NCBI GenBank assembly: GCA_019634975.1
Contig: JAHCAI010000003.1
Location: 186,001-250,000 of the forward strand
DNA: 64,000 nt
Reading direction: 5' to 3'
Source: Burkholderiales bacterium
Lineage (GTDB): Bacteria; Pseudomonadota; Gammaproteobacteria; Burkholderiales; SG8-41
Positions 8,135-16,423 of this stretch are shown here, piece by piece. Each line of letters opens with the position of its first letter. Within the stretch, counting starts at the first letter, position 1. Below the pieces are notes generated by a model. It had not been told where the DNA came from. It was given only the letters and a program-made list of their open reading frames with translations, and did not search any database. The position numbers and the translations under genes were made by a program.

Positions 8135-8908
8135 ATGGAACTCGGATTGAAGGGCAGGGTCGCCATCGTCACCGGCGGCACCGAAGGCATCGGCAAGGCC
8201 ACTGTCCAGCGCCTGGTTGCCGAGGGCGCGAAGGTTGCGTTCTGCGCGCGCCGGGCCGAGCTGGTCAAGGCGTTCGCCGACGAGCTGAAAAAGCAGGGCG
8301 GCGACGTGCTGGGCCTGGTGGCCGATGCCGCGAAGGAGGGTGAACTGGAGCAGTTCGTCGAGGATGCGGCGAAGCATTTCGGGCGCGTCGACATCCTGGT
8401 CAACAATGCCGGCGGCACCGGCCAGGATCCCTTTGACAAGGTCCTCGATCCCGCCTGGAAGCACGACCTCGAGATCAAGGTGATGGCCCATGTGCGCACC
8501 GCGCGCGCCGCGATTCCGCACATGAAAAAGGCCGGGGGCGGCCGCATCATCAACCTCAACATGGTTGGCGCCAAGCAGCCGGGCGCCGCGATGTTCCCGA
8601 CCACGGTCAGCCGCGCGGCCGGCCTCGCGCTGGCCAAGGGCCTGTCAAAGGAACTTGCGCCGCACAACATCCTGGTCAATGTCGTTGCGGTGGGCAAGAT
8701 CAAGTCCATGCAGCAGGCGCGCCGTGCCGCGAGAACCGGCAAGACCGTCGAGCAGCACTATGCCGACACCGGCAAGACCGTGCCGATGGGGCGTGTCGGC
8801 GAGTCGGAAGAAGTGGCCAACGTGATTGCCTTCCTCGCCTCGGATGCCGCGAGCTATGTCACCGGCTGCTGCATCAACGTCGACGGCGGCTTGTCCGGCG
8901 TGTTGTGA
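8135..8908 (+). CDS. SDR-family protein with a non-canonical active site
   Basis: The protein has 257 residues and a classical short-chain dehydrogenase fold. TGGTEGIG at residues 13-20 and VNNAGG are intact, and the C-terminus ends in the usual VDGGLSGVL. The catalytic YxxxK is absent: the aligned positions are Thr156 and Arg160 in FPTTVSRAAG. The usual catalytic Ser region reads NLNMVGAK. It may therefore bind NAD(P) without ordinary dehydrogenase chemistry, or use a different mechanism. An AAAGGA precedes the ATG. It is divergent from the hydroxyacid dehydrogenase. A possible terminator follows the stop. Confidence 0.85.
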   Translation: MELGLKGRVAIVTGGTEGIGKATVQRLVAEGAKVAFCARRAELVKAFADELKKQGGDVLGLVADAAKEGELEQFVEDAAKHFGRVDILVNNAGGTGQDPFDKVLDPAWKHDLEIKVMAHVRTARAAIPHMKKAGGGRIINLNMVGAKQPGAAMFPTTVSRAAGLALAKGLSKELAPHNILVNVVAVGKIKSMQQARRAARTGKTVEQHYADTGKTVPMGRVGESEEVANVIAFLASDAASYVTGCCINVDGGLSGVL

Positions 8909-8909
8909 T

Positions 8910-8945
8910 GTCCGGGGGGGTCTGTCGCGATCACCCGGACCTTTT
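8910..8945 (+). terminator. Possible intrinsic terminator after the SDR gene
   Basis: GTCCGGG (8910-8916) pairs with CCCGGAC (8934-8940), followed by CTTTTCTT. The loop is long, so this is only moderately convincing. Confidence 0.42.
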
Positions 8946-8966
8946 CTTGCCGTCATGCCGGTATCC

Positions 8967-8990
8967 CCTTCCCCCGCTTGCGGGGGAAGG
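8967..8990. repeat. Palindromic hairpin element in REP-rich spacer
   Basis: CCTTCCCCCG-CTTG-CGGGGGAAGG is a perfect 10-base stem with a 4-base loop in the spacer between the SDR and the membrane protein. No T-run follows on the plus strand, so it resembles a REP-type element more than a terminator. Confidence 0.6.
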
Positions 8991-9021
8991 CAGGATGGGG
9001 GCAAGTAATTTTTCCCCCCGG

Positions 9022-9047
9022 ATTCCGGAGCGCTGCGCGTCCGGAAT
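9022..9047. repeat. REP-like palindrome (ATTCCGGA family)
   Basis: ATTCCGGA and TCCGGAAT flank a 10-base centre, followed by GAC. The same CCGGAATGAC arm occurs at 16255-16339 and 29532-29613, so this is a dispersed repeat family. Confidence 0.7.
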
Positions 9048-9056
9048 GACGATCCA

Positions 9057-10385
9057 TTGGGCCCTTCGCAGTTGAATTCCCTCGCCGCCACCCGCGATTC
9101 CCTCGCGGCCTGGCTTTACTTCGCCGTCGTCGTGCTGGTGATTGCAGCCGTCTGGCTGCCCGGCTATCCCGCGTGGATCACCGGCATCATCGCCTGGGCC
9201 GCCTGCCTGCTGCTGCTGCCGAAGCTGCCGCGCCACCAGCTGAAAATGGTGCTGGCGCTGGCCGGCCTCGGCGCGCTGGGCATCGCCTGGAGCATGGCGA
9301 ACGGCGGCAGCGGCCTGATCGAGATCGCGCTGACCCAGAACGTGCCGCTCGCCGGCATGCTGATCGCGGTGTCCTTCCTGCAACTGATCGCCGTCGGCCG
9401 CGAAAAGGCGAACGAGCCGCTGGAGCAGGGGCGCAGCGCGCTGTTCAAGACCATGCTCGGCGTGCATCTCTTCGGCGCGGTGATCAATTTCTCCGCGGTG
9501 GCGATTTTTGCCGACCGCCTCAGTGCGAAAACAAAACTGACGATGGAACAGGCGATGGGGCTGTCCCAGGCCTTCATCGTCGGCGCGGCCTGGTCGCCGT
9601 TCTACGGCGCGATGGCAGCGGCGCTGACGGCGGCGCCCGGCGCCAGCCTGACCCAGCTGATCGTCTGGGGCCTGCCGGTCGCCGCGGCCGGCATGATCGT
9701 CACCGGCCTGACGCTGAGCTCGGCGAAATACAACCGCGCCCGCGACTTCACCGGCTATCCGCTGCACCTCGAAGCGCTGTGGGTGCCGGCTGTGCTGGCG
9801 GTGAGCGTTCTGGCGATCCACGAGTGGAAACCGCAGTGGTCAGTACTGGCGGTGATCGCCGCGATGTCCTTCCTGGTCACCGTGCTCACGCTGCTGGTGC
9901 TGAGCGGTCGCCGCACCGGCGGCATCCTGCTGCGCCACGGCCGCGCGCGGCTGCCGGCGATGAACGGCGAGCTGACACTGTTCCTCGCCGCCGGCATCCT
10001 CTCCGCCGGCATGAACGGCGCCATCGACGTGCTCGACCTCGGCCTGCCGTTCTCGAAGTTCGGCGCGCTGGAAGCGAGCCTGGTGCTGATCGTCATGAAC
10101 GTCGCCGCCTGGCTCGGCCTGCATCCGATCATCCTGGTGTCGGTGCTCGGCCCCTGGGTGATGCCATTGCAGCCCGACCAGACGCTGCTGGCGATGGTGT
10201 TCCTGATGAGCTGGGGTGTCGGCCTCACCGCCTGCCCGATGTCGAACACGATGCTGGCGATGGCGGGGCGCTACGGACTGCCTTTCGGCGAACTGCTGAA
10301 GCTGAACCGGGTGTTCAGCATGAAGGTGACGGCGGTGTGCATCGCCATCATTCATGTTTATGTGGCGGTGACGGGCGGCGGGTGA
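9057..10385 (+). CDS. Polytopic membrane protein, putative permease
   Basis: This protein of up to 442 residues is almost entirely hydrophobic, with about 11-12 candidate membrane helices and a central loop near residues 290-310. I do not recognise the family with certainty; the architecture suits an organic-acid or ion permease. The late stretch SWGVGLTACPMSNTMLAMAG is Gly/Ser/Asn-rich inside a membrane region, as in many transporter substrate sites. The start is uncertain: TTG at 9057 abuts a REP palindrome, a second in-frame TTG is at 9072, and neither has a clear ribosome site. No obvious operon partner. Confidence 0.6.
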   Translation: MGPSQLNSLAATRDSLAAWLYFAVVVLVIAAVWLPGYPAWITGIIAWAACLLLLPKLPRHQLKMVLALAGLGALGIAWSMANGGSGLIEIALTQNVPLAGMLIAVSFLQLIAVGREKANEPLEQGRSALFKTMLGVHLFGAVINFSAVAIFADRLSAKTKLTMEQAMGLSQAFIVGAAWSPFYGAMAAALTAAPGASLTQLIVWGLPVAAAGMIVTGLTLSSAKYNRARDFTGYPLHLEALWVPAVLAVSVLAIHEWKPQWSVLAVIAAMSFLVTVLTLLVLSGRRTGGILLRHGRARLPAMNGELTLFLAAGILSAGMNGAIDVLDLGLPFSKFGALEASLVLIVMNVAAWLGLHPIILVSVLGPWVMPLQPDQTLLAMVFLMSWGVGLTACPMSNTMLAMAGRYGLPFGELLKLNRVFSMKVTAVCIAIIHVYVAVTGGG

Positions 10386-10389
10386 TGTT

Positions 10390-10662
10390 TCAGGCCACTG
10401 CCAGCAGCGCGCGCGGGTCCTTGTCGGCGATCATCAGCAGGGTTTTTGCGGCACCGGAAGGCGCCCTGCGGCCTTGCTCCCATTCCTGCAGGGTGCGCAC
10501 GGAGACACCGAGCAGTTCGGCGAAGCGCGACTGAGACAGTCCGGTTTTCTCGCGGATGCTGGATACCGAGGGCAGGGTGCGCACGCGCCCGTGCTCGCCG
10601 CGCTTGATCTCGCGGATGCCTTCGAGGATTTCCAGTCCGATATTGCGTTTAGCTTTCGGCAT
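10390..10662 (-). CDS. Antitoxin, helix-turn-helix (NadS/HigA-like)
   Basis: This 90-residue Xre-type DNA-binding protein has its helix-turn-helix at about residues 40-60 (LSQSRFAELLGVSVRTLQEW), followed by EQGRRAPSGAAKTLL, which is typical of NadS/HigA-type antitoxins encoded after their toxin. Its start overlaps the toxin gene end by 14 bases. It should neutralise the toxin and repress the operon at the inverted repeat 10978-11004. The family call is strong; function is inferred. Confidence 0.85.
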   Translation of the reverse strand: MPKAKRNIGLEILEGIREIKRGEHGRVRTLPSVSSIREKTGLSQSRFAELLGVSVRTLQEWEQGRRAPSGAAKTLLMIADKDPRALLAVA

Positions 10663-10966
10663 CGATTTCTTCCTTGATTTGTCTGAGGACGTGTCCCGGT
10701 ATCGAGTCTGTCTGGTTCTTGGCGTACAGGGTGAGCAGCCAAACCTGTCCCCGGCGCAGCTTCAGGTAATAAATGATGCGCACACCGCCACGTTTACCGC
10801 GCCCAGGCGCACCCCAGCGCATTTTCCGGACACCGCCTGAACCCACCACCAGGTCACCGGCTTCCGGATTGGCCGCCAGGCGTCGCTCCAGTTCCGCCAG
10901 ATCGTCATCCGAATAGCGCTCGCTGAACAATCGAGAGAACAGCTTGGTCTGGATGAACGTGAGCAT
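10649..10966 (-). CDS. RelE/HigB-type toxin of a type II toxin-antitoxin pair
   Basis: The protein has 105 residues and is basic, with the RelE/ParE-superfamily pattern GGVRKMRWGAPGRGKRGGVR, then IIYYLK and WLLTLYAKNQ; the ending LRQIKEEID is typical of HigB/NadT toxins. Such toxins cleave mRNA, usually on the ribosome. The toxin gene comes first and the antitoxin second, the order typical of higBA. A perfect 11-base inverted repeat sits 12 bases upstream of the start. The cassette lies beside an HNH gene. Confidence 0.83.
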   Translation of the reverse strand: MLTFIQTKLFSRLFSERYSDDDLAELERRLAANPEAGDLVVGSGGVRKMRWGAPGRGKRGGVRIIYYLKLRRGQVWLLTLYAKNQTDSIPGHVLRQIKEEIDAES

Positions 10967-10977
10967 GCCGGATTATA

Positions 10978-11004
10978 CGTCATTGACGTATTCCGTCAAT
11001 GACG
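10978..11004 (-). promoter_or_regulatory. Toxin-antitoxin operator (perfect inverted repeat)
   Basis: CGTCATTGACG and CGTCAATGACG form a perfect 11-base inverted repeat separated by TATTC, 12 bases before the toxin start. The position and symmetry fit an autoregulatory operator bound by the HTH antitoxin. Confidence 0.8.
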
Positions 11005-11098
11005 GACTATGGGGCGGGCAATCATGGGGCTACAGTCGCGTCGGGATCCCGTATCCACCGCAACTTACCGGCTACGTTTGCTGACGCTACTGATTCAC

Positions 11099-11416
11099 CT
11101 ATGGTCCAATTGAGTTGGCGAGTGATTGTTTGATGATGGTGGCAACAGAATCTTTTGTGATACCCAACTTTTTGCAATAAGGTGATTCAAGCCAGACTCT
11201 CAGTTCTTTTGCGCCTTTGCTGGCGTTGCAGGCCGAGCAACAACTTGCGATGTTCTCCAGAGTAACAAGTCGCGCATCGTTAATAATGTGTTCCCAAGTC
11301 GGCTTATTTTTTCGGGATTGGTGAGTCGATGAAAATTCGACGCCGCAATAAACGCAGCGCTGGTCCCTGGCGATGATCTGTTGCTCCATCCACTCAGGGA
11401 GGTTCCAGCGGTTCAT
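11099..11416 (-). CDS. HNH endonuclease, small
   Basis: This 105-residue protein has the HNH nuclease pattern: a CxxC knuckle at Cys21 and Cys24 (RCVYCG), the metal-site region TWEHIIND, then CCSACNASKG with a second zinc knuckle. It is a compact single-domain nuclease of unknown target. The gene is noticeably AT-richer than its neighbours, and together with the toxin-antitoxin pair it forms a small accessory patch. Its start is preceded by an AT-rich tract, not by a recognisable promoter. It could be a remnant of a mobile or defence element; nothing nearby proves this. Confidence 0.8.
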   Translation of the reverse strand: MNRWNLPEWMEQQIIARDQRCVYCGVEFSSTHQSRKNKPTWEHIINDARLVTLENIASCCSACNASKGAKELRVWLESPYCKKLGITKDSVATIIKQSLANSIGP

Positions 11417-11423
11417 TTATATT

Positions 11424-11453
11424 AAATATTTGTTTTTATTGATATTTTTAATC
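11424..11453. repeat. AT-rich tract, TATTTG family
   Basis: AAATATTTGTTTTTATTGATATTTTTAATC-like tract lying between the aminotransferase stop and the HNH start. It shares TATTTG-TTTTATTGATATTT with the tract at 57715. Confidence 0.6.
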
Positions 11454-12609
11454 AAAGCCGACTGAGGATTTCCGCCCCCTTGGCCAGCGTCGCCTCCGAC
11501 TTGGCAAAGCAGAAGCGCAGCACGCGGTGTGCCGGCGGCTGGCGGTAGAACACGGACACCGGGATGGAGGCGATGCCTTTTTCCTTCGTCAGCCGCACCG
11601 CGAGATCGGTGTCCTTCTCGTCGCTGATCGCGTCGTAGGCGAGGTTCTGGAAAAAGGTGCCGCGCGAGGGCAGGGGTTTGAAGCGCGAGCCTTTGAGACC
11701 TGCGAGGAAGAAATCCCGCTTCTTCTGATAGAACGCCGACAGTTCAAGATAGGCGTCCTTGTTCTTCATGTAATCGGCGAAGGCGTACTGCAGCGGGCCG
11801 TTGGCGACAAAGGCGTTGAACTGGTGGACCTTGCGGAATTCGGTCATCAGTTCCTTTGGCGCGGCGACGTAGCCGGTTTTCCAGCCGGTGACGCTGTAGG
11901 TCTTGCCGAAGGAGGAGACGACGAAGCTGCGTTCGGCCAGTCCCGGAAACCTTGCAACGCTCTGGTGCTGGTGGCCGTCGAAGACGATGTGTTCGTAGAC
12001 TTCGTCACTGATGACGGCAATGTCGGTACCGCGCAGCGTGCCTTCGAGCAGGCGCAGGTCTTCGGCCGAGAGCACGGTGGCGGTCGGGTTGTTCGGTGTG
12101 TTGATGATCAGCAGCTTCGTCTTCGGCGTGATCGCCGCCTGCACCGCGGCCCAGTCGATGCTGTAGTCGGGGTAGCGCAGCTGCACGTAGACCGGCACGC
12201 CGCCGTGGACTTCGACCGCGGGGGCGTAGCTGTCGTAGGCGGGCTCGAACAGGATGACTTCGTCGCCGGGGCGGATCAGCGCGGCGCAGGCGGTGTAGAT
12301 GGCATAAGTCGCGCCGGGGACGACCGTGATCTCGTGCTCGACGTCGTAGCGCGTGCCGTAGAGGGTTTCGATTTTTTCGGCGATGGCCTCGCGCAGCGCC
12401 GGGATGCCGGCCATCGGCGGATACTGGTTGCGGCCCTCAGTGATGTGCTTCGTCAGCAGCGCCTTCAGCTCCGGCGCGCAGTCGAAGTCGGGGAAACCCT
12501 GCGACAGGTTGATCGCGTTGTACTCGGCGGCGAGCCGCGACATCACGGTGAAGATGGTGGTGCCGACGCGCGGCAGCTTGGAATCGAGGTGTCCGGTGTA
12601 GGTGGGCAT
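11452..12609 (-). CDS. PLP aminotransferase class I, methionine-aminotransferase-like
   Basis: This 385-residue fold-type I aminotransferase is close to the YbdL/kynurenine-aminotransferase-like group. NAINLSQGFPDFD at the N-terminus is characteristic. Other motifs are INTPNNPTATV, ISDEVYEHIVFDG, and SSFGKTYSVTGWKTGY with the PLP lysine at Lys236. YbdL-type enzymes prefer methionine, histidine or phenylalanine, so a methionine-salvage or keto-acid role is likely but not proven. Length and motifs are complete. It is read in the same direction as the lipoprotein gene at 12626, 16 bases away, so the two may be co-transcribed. Confidence 0.87.
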   Translation of the reverse strand: MPTYTGHLDSKLPRVGTTIFTVMSRLAAEYNAINLSQGFPDFDCAPELKALLTKHITEGRNQYPPMAGIPALREAIAEKIETLYGTRYDVEHEITVVPGATYAIYTACAALIRPGDEVILFEPAYDSYAPAVEVHGGVPVYVQLRYPDYSIDWAAVQAAITPKTKLLIINTPNNPTATVLSAEDLRLLEGTLRGTDIAVISDEVYEHIVFDGHQHQSVARFPGLAERSFVVSSFGKTYSVTGWKTGYVAAPKELMTEFRKVHQFNAFVANGPLQYAFADYMKNKDAYLELSAFYQKKRDFFLAGLKGSRFKPLPSRGTFFQNLAYDAISDEKDTDLAVRLTKEKGIASIPVSVFYRQPPAHRVLRFCFAKSEATLAKGAEILSRL

Positions 12610-12625
12610 GGCGGCGCCTGCAGGT

Positions 12626-13525
12626 TCAGCAGGCGGCGATTTTAGCGCAGTCCCCCTTGGCGACCACAGGACCCTCTCCGGCCAGCGCGATGAAATCGTC
12701 GCTGTAGTTCTGCAGCCGCCGCAGCAGGTGACTGCGCTGCGCGGGTGTCAGCATGCTGTCCACTGCGGCATAGAAGGCGGCGCGCTTTTTCCAGGACTCG
12801 TCGAAGGCGCGGGCCAATGCCGGGGGGCGCCCCTGTTCCCAGTTCACCAGCCAGTCACGCTGCTTCGCCGTGAAGGCTGCGCGGTCGCCGTTCCGCTGTT
12901 CCAGCAGGGCAAGAAATTCCTTCTGTCGGCGCAGCCGGTCCTCGTGACGCAGGCGGTCGATCAGCGGCAGTTCGCGCATCAGCTCGGTGATGCGCTGCTC
13001 CTGCTCGGCGGACAGCGTGCCGACCCAGTCGCCCAGTTGCTTCAGCGTGCGCCGGTTCTGCGCCTGGCGGCGGCTCTCCATGGACTCGTTGCTGCGGTGC
13101 TCGCGCAGGAACTTGCGGTTGTCCTGCTCGAATTCGCGCTTCAGGTGCTCGATCTGCGCCGGGCTGAGATCGGCCAGCAGTTCCGCGGCGTCCGGTGCGG
13201 CGCGCGCGGCCATCACGCCGTAGCGCGCCTTGATGCCGTTGATCAGCCACAGGATGTCTTCCGCCTGCAGGCCGCGCTCCGCGCGGGCGCGGGTTTCGGT
13301 CAGGAAACGCGAGTATTCCGGCAGCTGTTCGCGGCGGTGCCAGGCATGCAGGCGCACAAAACGCGCGTTGAAGCTGTCGCGCTGAGCGGCGTCGAGGTCG
13401 AAATAGCTCTGGGCGCGCCAGCCGGCAAGGGTGTCGAGCTGGCCGTAGCCGAGGCGCACCATGCTGCAGCCGGCGAGCAGCGGCAGCAGCAATGCGCAGA
13501 GCAGCAGGCGGCGGCCGGTATGCAT
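12626..13525 (-). CDS. DUF6279-type lipoprotein
   Basis: A 299-residue exported lipoprotein. The signal peptide ends in LLPLLAGC, giving a lipidated Cys at residue 20. I chose the ATG at 13525, one base after the aldo/keto reductase stop, because it gives a normal-length signal; an alternative start lies 15 bases upstream. The mature part is charged and largely helical, rich in Arg, Glu and Gln (for example RQAQNRRTLKQLGDW), with an early YGQLDTLAGW segment that fits the DUF6279 family. Function is unknown. It is the second gene after the Tat-type aldo/keto reductase. Confidence 0.75.
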   Translation of the reverse strand: MHTGRRLLLCALLLPLLAGCSMVRLGYGQLDTLAGWRAQSYFDLDAAQRDSFNARFVRLHAWHRREQLPEYSRFLTETRARAERGLQAEDILWLINGIKARYGVMAARAAPDAAELLADLSPAQIEHLKREFEQDNRKFLREHRSNESMESRRQAQNRRTLKQLGDWVGTLSAEQEQRITELMRELPLIDRLRHEDRLRRQKEFLALLEQRNGDRAAFTAKQRDWLVNWEQGRPPALARAFDESWKKRAAFYAAVDSMLTPAQRSHLLRRLQNYSDDFIALAGEGPVVAKGDCAKIAAC

Positions 13526-13526
13526 C

Positions 13527-14462
13527 TCAGAGCGCAGCAAAATGGGCGGCCATTTTCTTGCGCATTGCCGCGTCCGGCAGCCGGCCGCGGCAGGCCGCCA
13601 TGTTGTCCTCGATGTGGCGCACCGTGCTTGTGCCGGGGATCGCCGCGGTCACTGCCGGATGGCCGATGATCCATTTCAGGAAGAACTGCGCCCAACTCGA
13701 GCAGTCGATGTCGGCACACCAGGGCGGCAGCGGCTTGCCGCGCACGCGGCTGAACATCCCCGCCTGCGAGAAGGGGCGGTTGATCAGCGCCGCGGTGCCG
13801 GAATCGGCGCAGGCCGGCAGCAGCCGCGCGTCCGCCTCGGGCTCTTCCAGGGAATAGTTGAACTGCACGAAATCGAAATCGCCGGTCCGGACCAGGCGCT
13901 CCAGTTCGCCGTGGGAGCTCGCAGTGTAATGGGTGATGCCGAGGTAGCGGATGCGTCCCGCCTTTTTCCATTCGCGCAGCACCGGCAGATGGGTCTTCAG
14001 GTCGAGCAGGTTGTGCACCTGCATCAGGTCGATGGTCTTGCCGGCCTGCATCAGCTTGGCCGAGGTTTCCATCTGGCGGATGCCCGCTTCGCGGCCGCTG
14101 GTCCAGACCTTGGTGGCGAGGAAGAGGGAGGCGCGGTTTTTCTGCGAGGCGGACAGCGCGCCGACGGCGGCCTCTGCATTGCCGTACATCGGCGAGGAGT
14201 CGATGACCTTGCCGCCGAGCTCGACAAATCGTTTCATCACGGCCGGCAGTTCGGTTTCGGCGAGCCGTGCCGGCGGCACGTCGAAGACCTGCCAGGTGCC
14301 GAGTCCGACCGCGGGCAGGCGTTCGCCGCTGCGCGGGATCGCACGCGTGACCAGGTCGGCGGGGGCGGCGATGACCTCAGGCATGGCAGCGAGCAGCGCG
14401 GCGGCGCCGGCGGTTTTCAGCAGCACGCGCCGCTGAGGATTGTCCGGATTCAGGTGTTTCAT
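13527..14462 (-). CDS. Aldo/keto reductase with Tat-type signal
   Basis: This 311-residue TIM-barrel reductase begins with a twin-arginine-like leader: QRRVLLKTAGAAALLAA at about residues 10-26, ending near PEVIA. The catalytic tetrad positions are recognisable: Asp and Tyr in DSSPMYGNAE, Lys in LATKVW and His in GITHYT. It is probably periplasmic, unlike most aldo/keto reductases. It is clearly paralogous to the protein at 16424-17383. The spacing to neighbours suggests an operon of small lipoprotein (14493), this gene and the DUF6279 lipoprotein. Substrate unknown. Confidence 0.83.
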   Translation of the reverse strand: MKHLNPDNPQRRVLLKTAGAAALLAAMPEVIAAPADLVTRAIPRSGERLPAVGLGTWQVFDVPPARLAETELPAVMKRFVELGGKVIDSSPMYGNAEAAVGALSASQKNRASLFLATKVWTSGREAGIRQMETSAKLMQAGKTIDLMQVHNLLDLKTHLPVLREWKKAGRIRYLGITHYTASSHGELERLVRTGDFDFVQFNYSLEEPEADARLLPACADSGTAALINRPFSQAGMFSRVRGKPLPPWCADIDCSSWAQFFLKWIIGHPAVTAAIPGTSTVRHIEDNMAACRGRLPDAAMRKKMAAHFAAL

Positions 14463-14492
14463 GGCGTGGCCTCATTGTCATCCCGGTATGTT

Positions 14493-14813
14493 TCAGTCCG
14501 CTTTTGCGCCGGTTTCGCGCAGCGTGTAACCCTGTTCCCGCATGCAGGCCCGCAACAGCTCCTGTTCCGCGAGAAAGCGTTCGCTGTCCCGCCGCGGCGG
14601 CTGCACCGCGATCGCGCGCCCCTGGGCATCGACAGTCACCTGCGGCGGTGGCAAGCCCTCGAAGCGCGGGGTTTCGGCCCGTGCCTTCGCGGCGCAGGCG
14701 GCAAGGTCGCGGTCCCGTGTTTCGGCGGCGGCCCCGTCCTTGTGCCATTCCAGCGTCGCGCAGCCCGGGAGCAGCAGGGCCGCGGCAATGGCCAGGATGC
14801 GGGGGCGTTTCAT
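14493..14813 (-). CDS. Small lipoprotein, unrecognised
   Basis: This 106-residue protein has a short signal peptide with lipobox LLPGC, giving a lipidated Cys at residue 18. The mature part contains several Cys (LAACAAKAR, LLRACMREQG) that could form a disulfide in the periplasm. I do not recognise a family, although short lipoproteins ending in an RACMREQGY-like motif are common in Betaproteobacteria. It is upstream of and co-directional with the Tat-type aldo/keto reductase. Confidence 0.7.
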   Translation of the reverse strand: MKRPRILAIAAALLLPGCATLEWHKDGAAAETRDRDLAACAAKARAETPRFEGLPPPQVTVDAQGRAIAVQPPRRDSERFLAEQELLRACMREQGYTLRETGAKAD

Positions 14814-14932
14814 ATTGCTGTTAGAGTAGCACCCCGCCGCCCGGGTTCAGCGGAGGTCCGCATCGCGGCGGCGCATCGCGGCATTTTTTGTCAAAGACAA
14901 CTCCCGAAATCAGCAGAGGAACAGGGCAGATC

Positions 14933-15949
14933 ATGAGGATACTGGTTTACGGCGCCGGCGCGATCGGCGGATTCCTGGGCGCGCGGCTGACCCATGCCGG
15001 CGAGGACGTGACGCTGGTGGCGCGCGGCGCGCAGTACGAGGCGCTGGCCAACCGCGGCGTGATCCTGGAGGGGCCGCGCAGCGGCTTGCCCGATCCGGTG
15101 AAGGTGCGCGTGTGCAAACCGGGTGAGGAAAAAGGGCCGTACGACGTCGTGTTCGTGACGCTGAAGTCCCAGCAGATCGCGGCGGCCGCGCAGCACCTGC
15201 GCGGGCTGGTGGCGAAGGACGGCGTGTTCGTGTTTCCCCAGAACGGCATTCCCTGGTGGTATTTCCAGGGCGTTGACTCGAAATTCAAGGGCGCGCAGAT
15301 CAAGGCCGTGGATCCGGACGGCACACTGACCCGCACTTTTCCCCAGCAGATGATCATCGGCGGCACGTCGATCAAGCCCGCCGACCTCGTCGAGCCGGGC
15401 CGTATCCGCCTCTCCGACGCGGAAACCGACGCGCTGGTCATTGGCGAGATCGACAACCGGGTGACGCCGCGGGTGCGGGCTATCGCCGACATGGCGACCC
15501 GCGCCGGCTGGACCGGCCGGGTGTCGGATGACGTGCGCAAGGTGAAATGGAACAAGCTGTTGTCCAACGCGGTGTGGAATCCGCTGAGTGCGATCACCCA
15601 GTCCACCGCGCGCGAGGCGGCGGAGTTTTCCGGCACACGGCCGCTGGCCGTGGCGCTGATCCGCGAGGTCATCGCCGTCGCCGCGGCAGTGGGCACGACG
15701 CTCGATGCCGATGCCGAGGCACTGGTCGACGGCGCCGCCAAGCGCGTGTCGCTGCCGACCTCGACGCTGCAGGACGTGCGCGCCGGTCGCCCGCTGGAGA
15801 TGGACGCCATCGTCAATGCGGTGCTGGAGCTGGGGCAGATGACCGGGGTTGCCACGCCGTCGCTGGGCGTGGTTGCCGCCTGCGTCAATCTGCTCAATCA
15901 GCGGATCAGCGGGGATCGCGTGGCGGTAAGGCCGGTCAAATTGCAGTGA
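14933..15949 (+). CDS. 2-dehydropantoate 2-reductase-family protein
   Basis: This 338-residue NADP-dependent reductase has the ApbA/PanE fold. The N-terminal motif YGAGAIGG (residues 6-13) binds NADP. The catalytic lysine lies in KVKWNKLLSNAVWNPLSA, and the conserved Glu region reads GRPLEMDAIVNAV. PanE reduces ketopantoate for pantothenate and CoA synthesis. Betaproteobacteria often carry several paralogues of unknown substrate, so I give no gene symbol. I placed the start at ATG 14933, where the fold begins and a GAGGA lies upstream; the frame is open for 15 more codons before that. It is followed by a repeat-rich spacer. Confidence 0.85.
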   Translation: MRILVYGAGAIGGFLGARLTHAGEDVTLVARGAQYEALANRGVILEGPRSGLPDPVKVRVCKPGEEKGPYDVVFVTLKSQQIAAAAQHLRGLVAKDGVFVFPQNGIPWWYFQGVDSKFKGAQIKAVDPDGTLTRTFPQQMIIGGTSIKPADLVEPGRIRLSDAETDALVIGEIDNRVTPRVRAIADMATRAGWTGRVSDDVRKVKWNKLLSNAVWNPLSAITQSTAREAAEFSGTRPLAVALIREVIAVAAAVGTTLDADAEALVDGAAKRVSLPTSTLQDVRAGRPLEMDAIVNAVLELGQMTGVATPSLGVVAACVNLLNQRISGDRVAVRPVKLQ

Positions 15950-16423
15950 TGAGTGAGGCGACGGGGTAACGTGCCGCTTGCGCTCCGCGCTCATCACTCA
16001 TTTTCATCGCCGCCCTTACAGTTTCGTAGCCTGGATACGCCCCGAAGGAAGTCCCCCTCGGGGGAAAGCGAAGCGAAATCCGGGGAAGAAGGGCAGTGCC
16101 CGGTTTGTTGTCCTCCCGGATTACGGCCTGCGGCCTGCATCCGGACTACAGGATTGTGGTGTTGGGCGACGGGTAATGAACGGAGTGCCGACGCGCAGCG
16201 GTGCCGGCGCTCATCCTTCATCGCTGCCTTTACTGCAGCGGGTCGATGGAAGTCGTCATTCCGGACGCGCGTAGCGCAAGCCGGAATCCAGTGGTTTGTC
16301 GGGATTGGTTGACTGGATTCCGGCGTGCGCCGGAATGACGGTTTCGAATTGAGTGATGAGTGACGTGACGGGTCACTGCAGCGCTTGCGCTCCGCGCTCA
16401 TTACTCATCATTCATCGATGCTC
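15947..16423. repeat. Repeat-rich spacer with three related units
   Basis: This spacer of about 470 bases holds no gene that I can support. It contains three diverged copies of one unit, at about 15947-16021, 16170-16250 and 16350-16440. Each reads roughly GTGATGAGTGA...GCGCTCATCACTCATT...CATCG. The first and third share the 16-base string GCTTGCGCTCCGCGCT. Unit two ends in CTGCAGCGGGTCGATGG and unit three runs into the real 3' end of the next aldo/keto reductase gene (CAGCAGCGGATCGATG). The extra units therefore look like duplicated remnants of that gene end plus its flank. Confidence 0.65.
16255..16339. repeat. REP-like doublet (CCGGAATGAC family)
   Basis: Outer arms GTCATTCCGG (16255-16264) and CCGGAATGAC (16330-16339) enclose inner arms GGAATCCAGT and ACTGGATTCC. 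The same two-headed layout occurs at 29532-29613. Confidence 0.75.
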
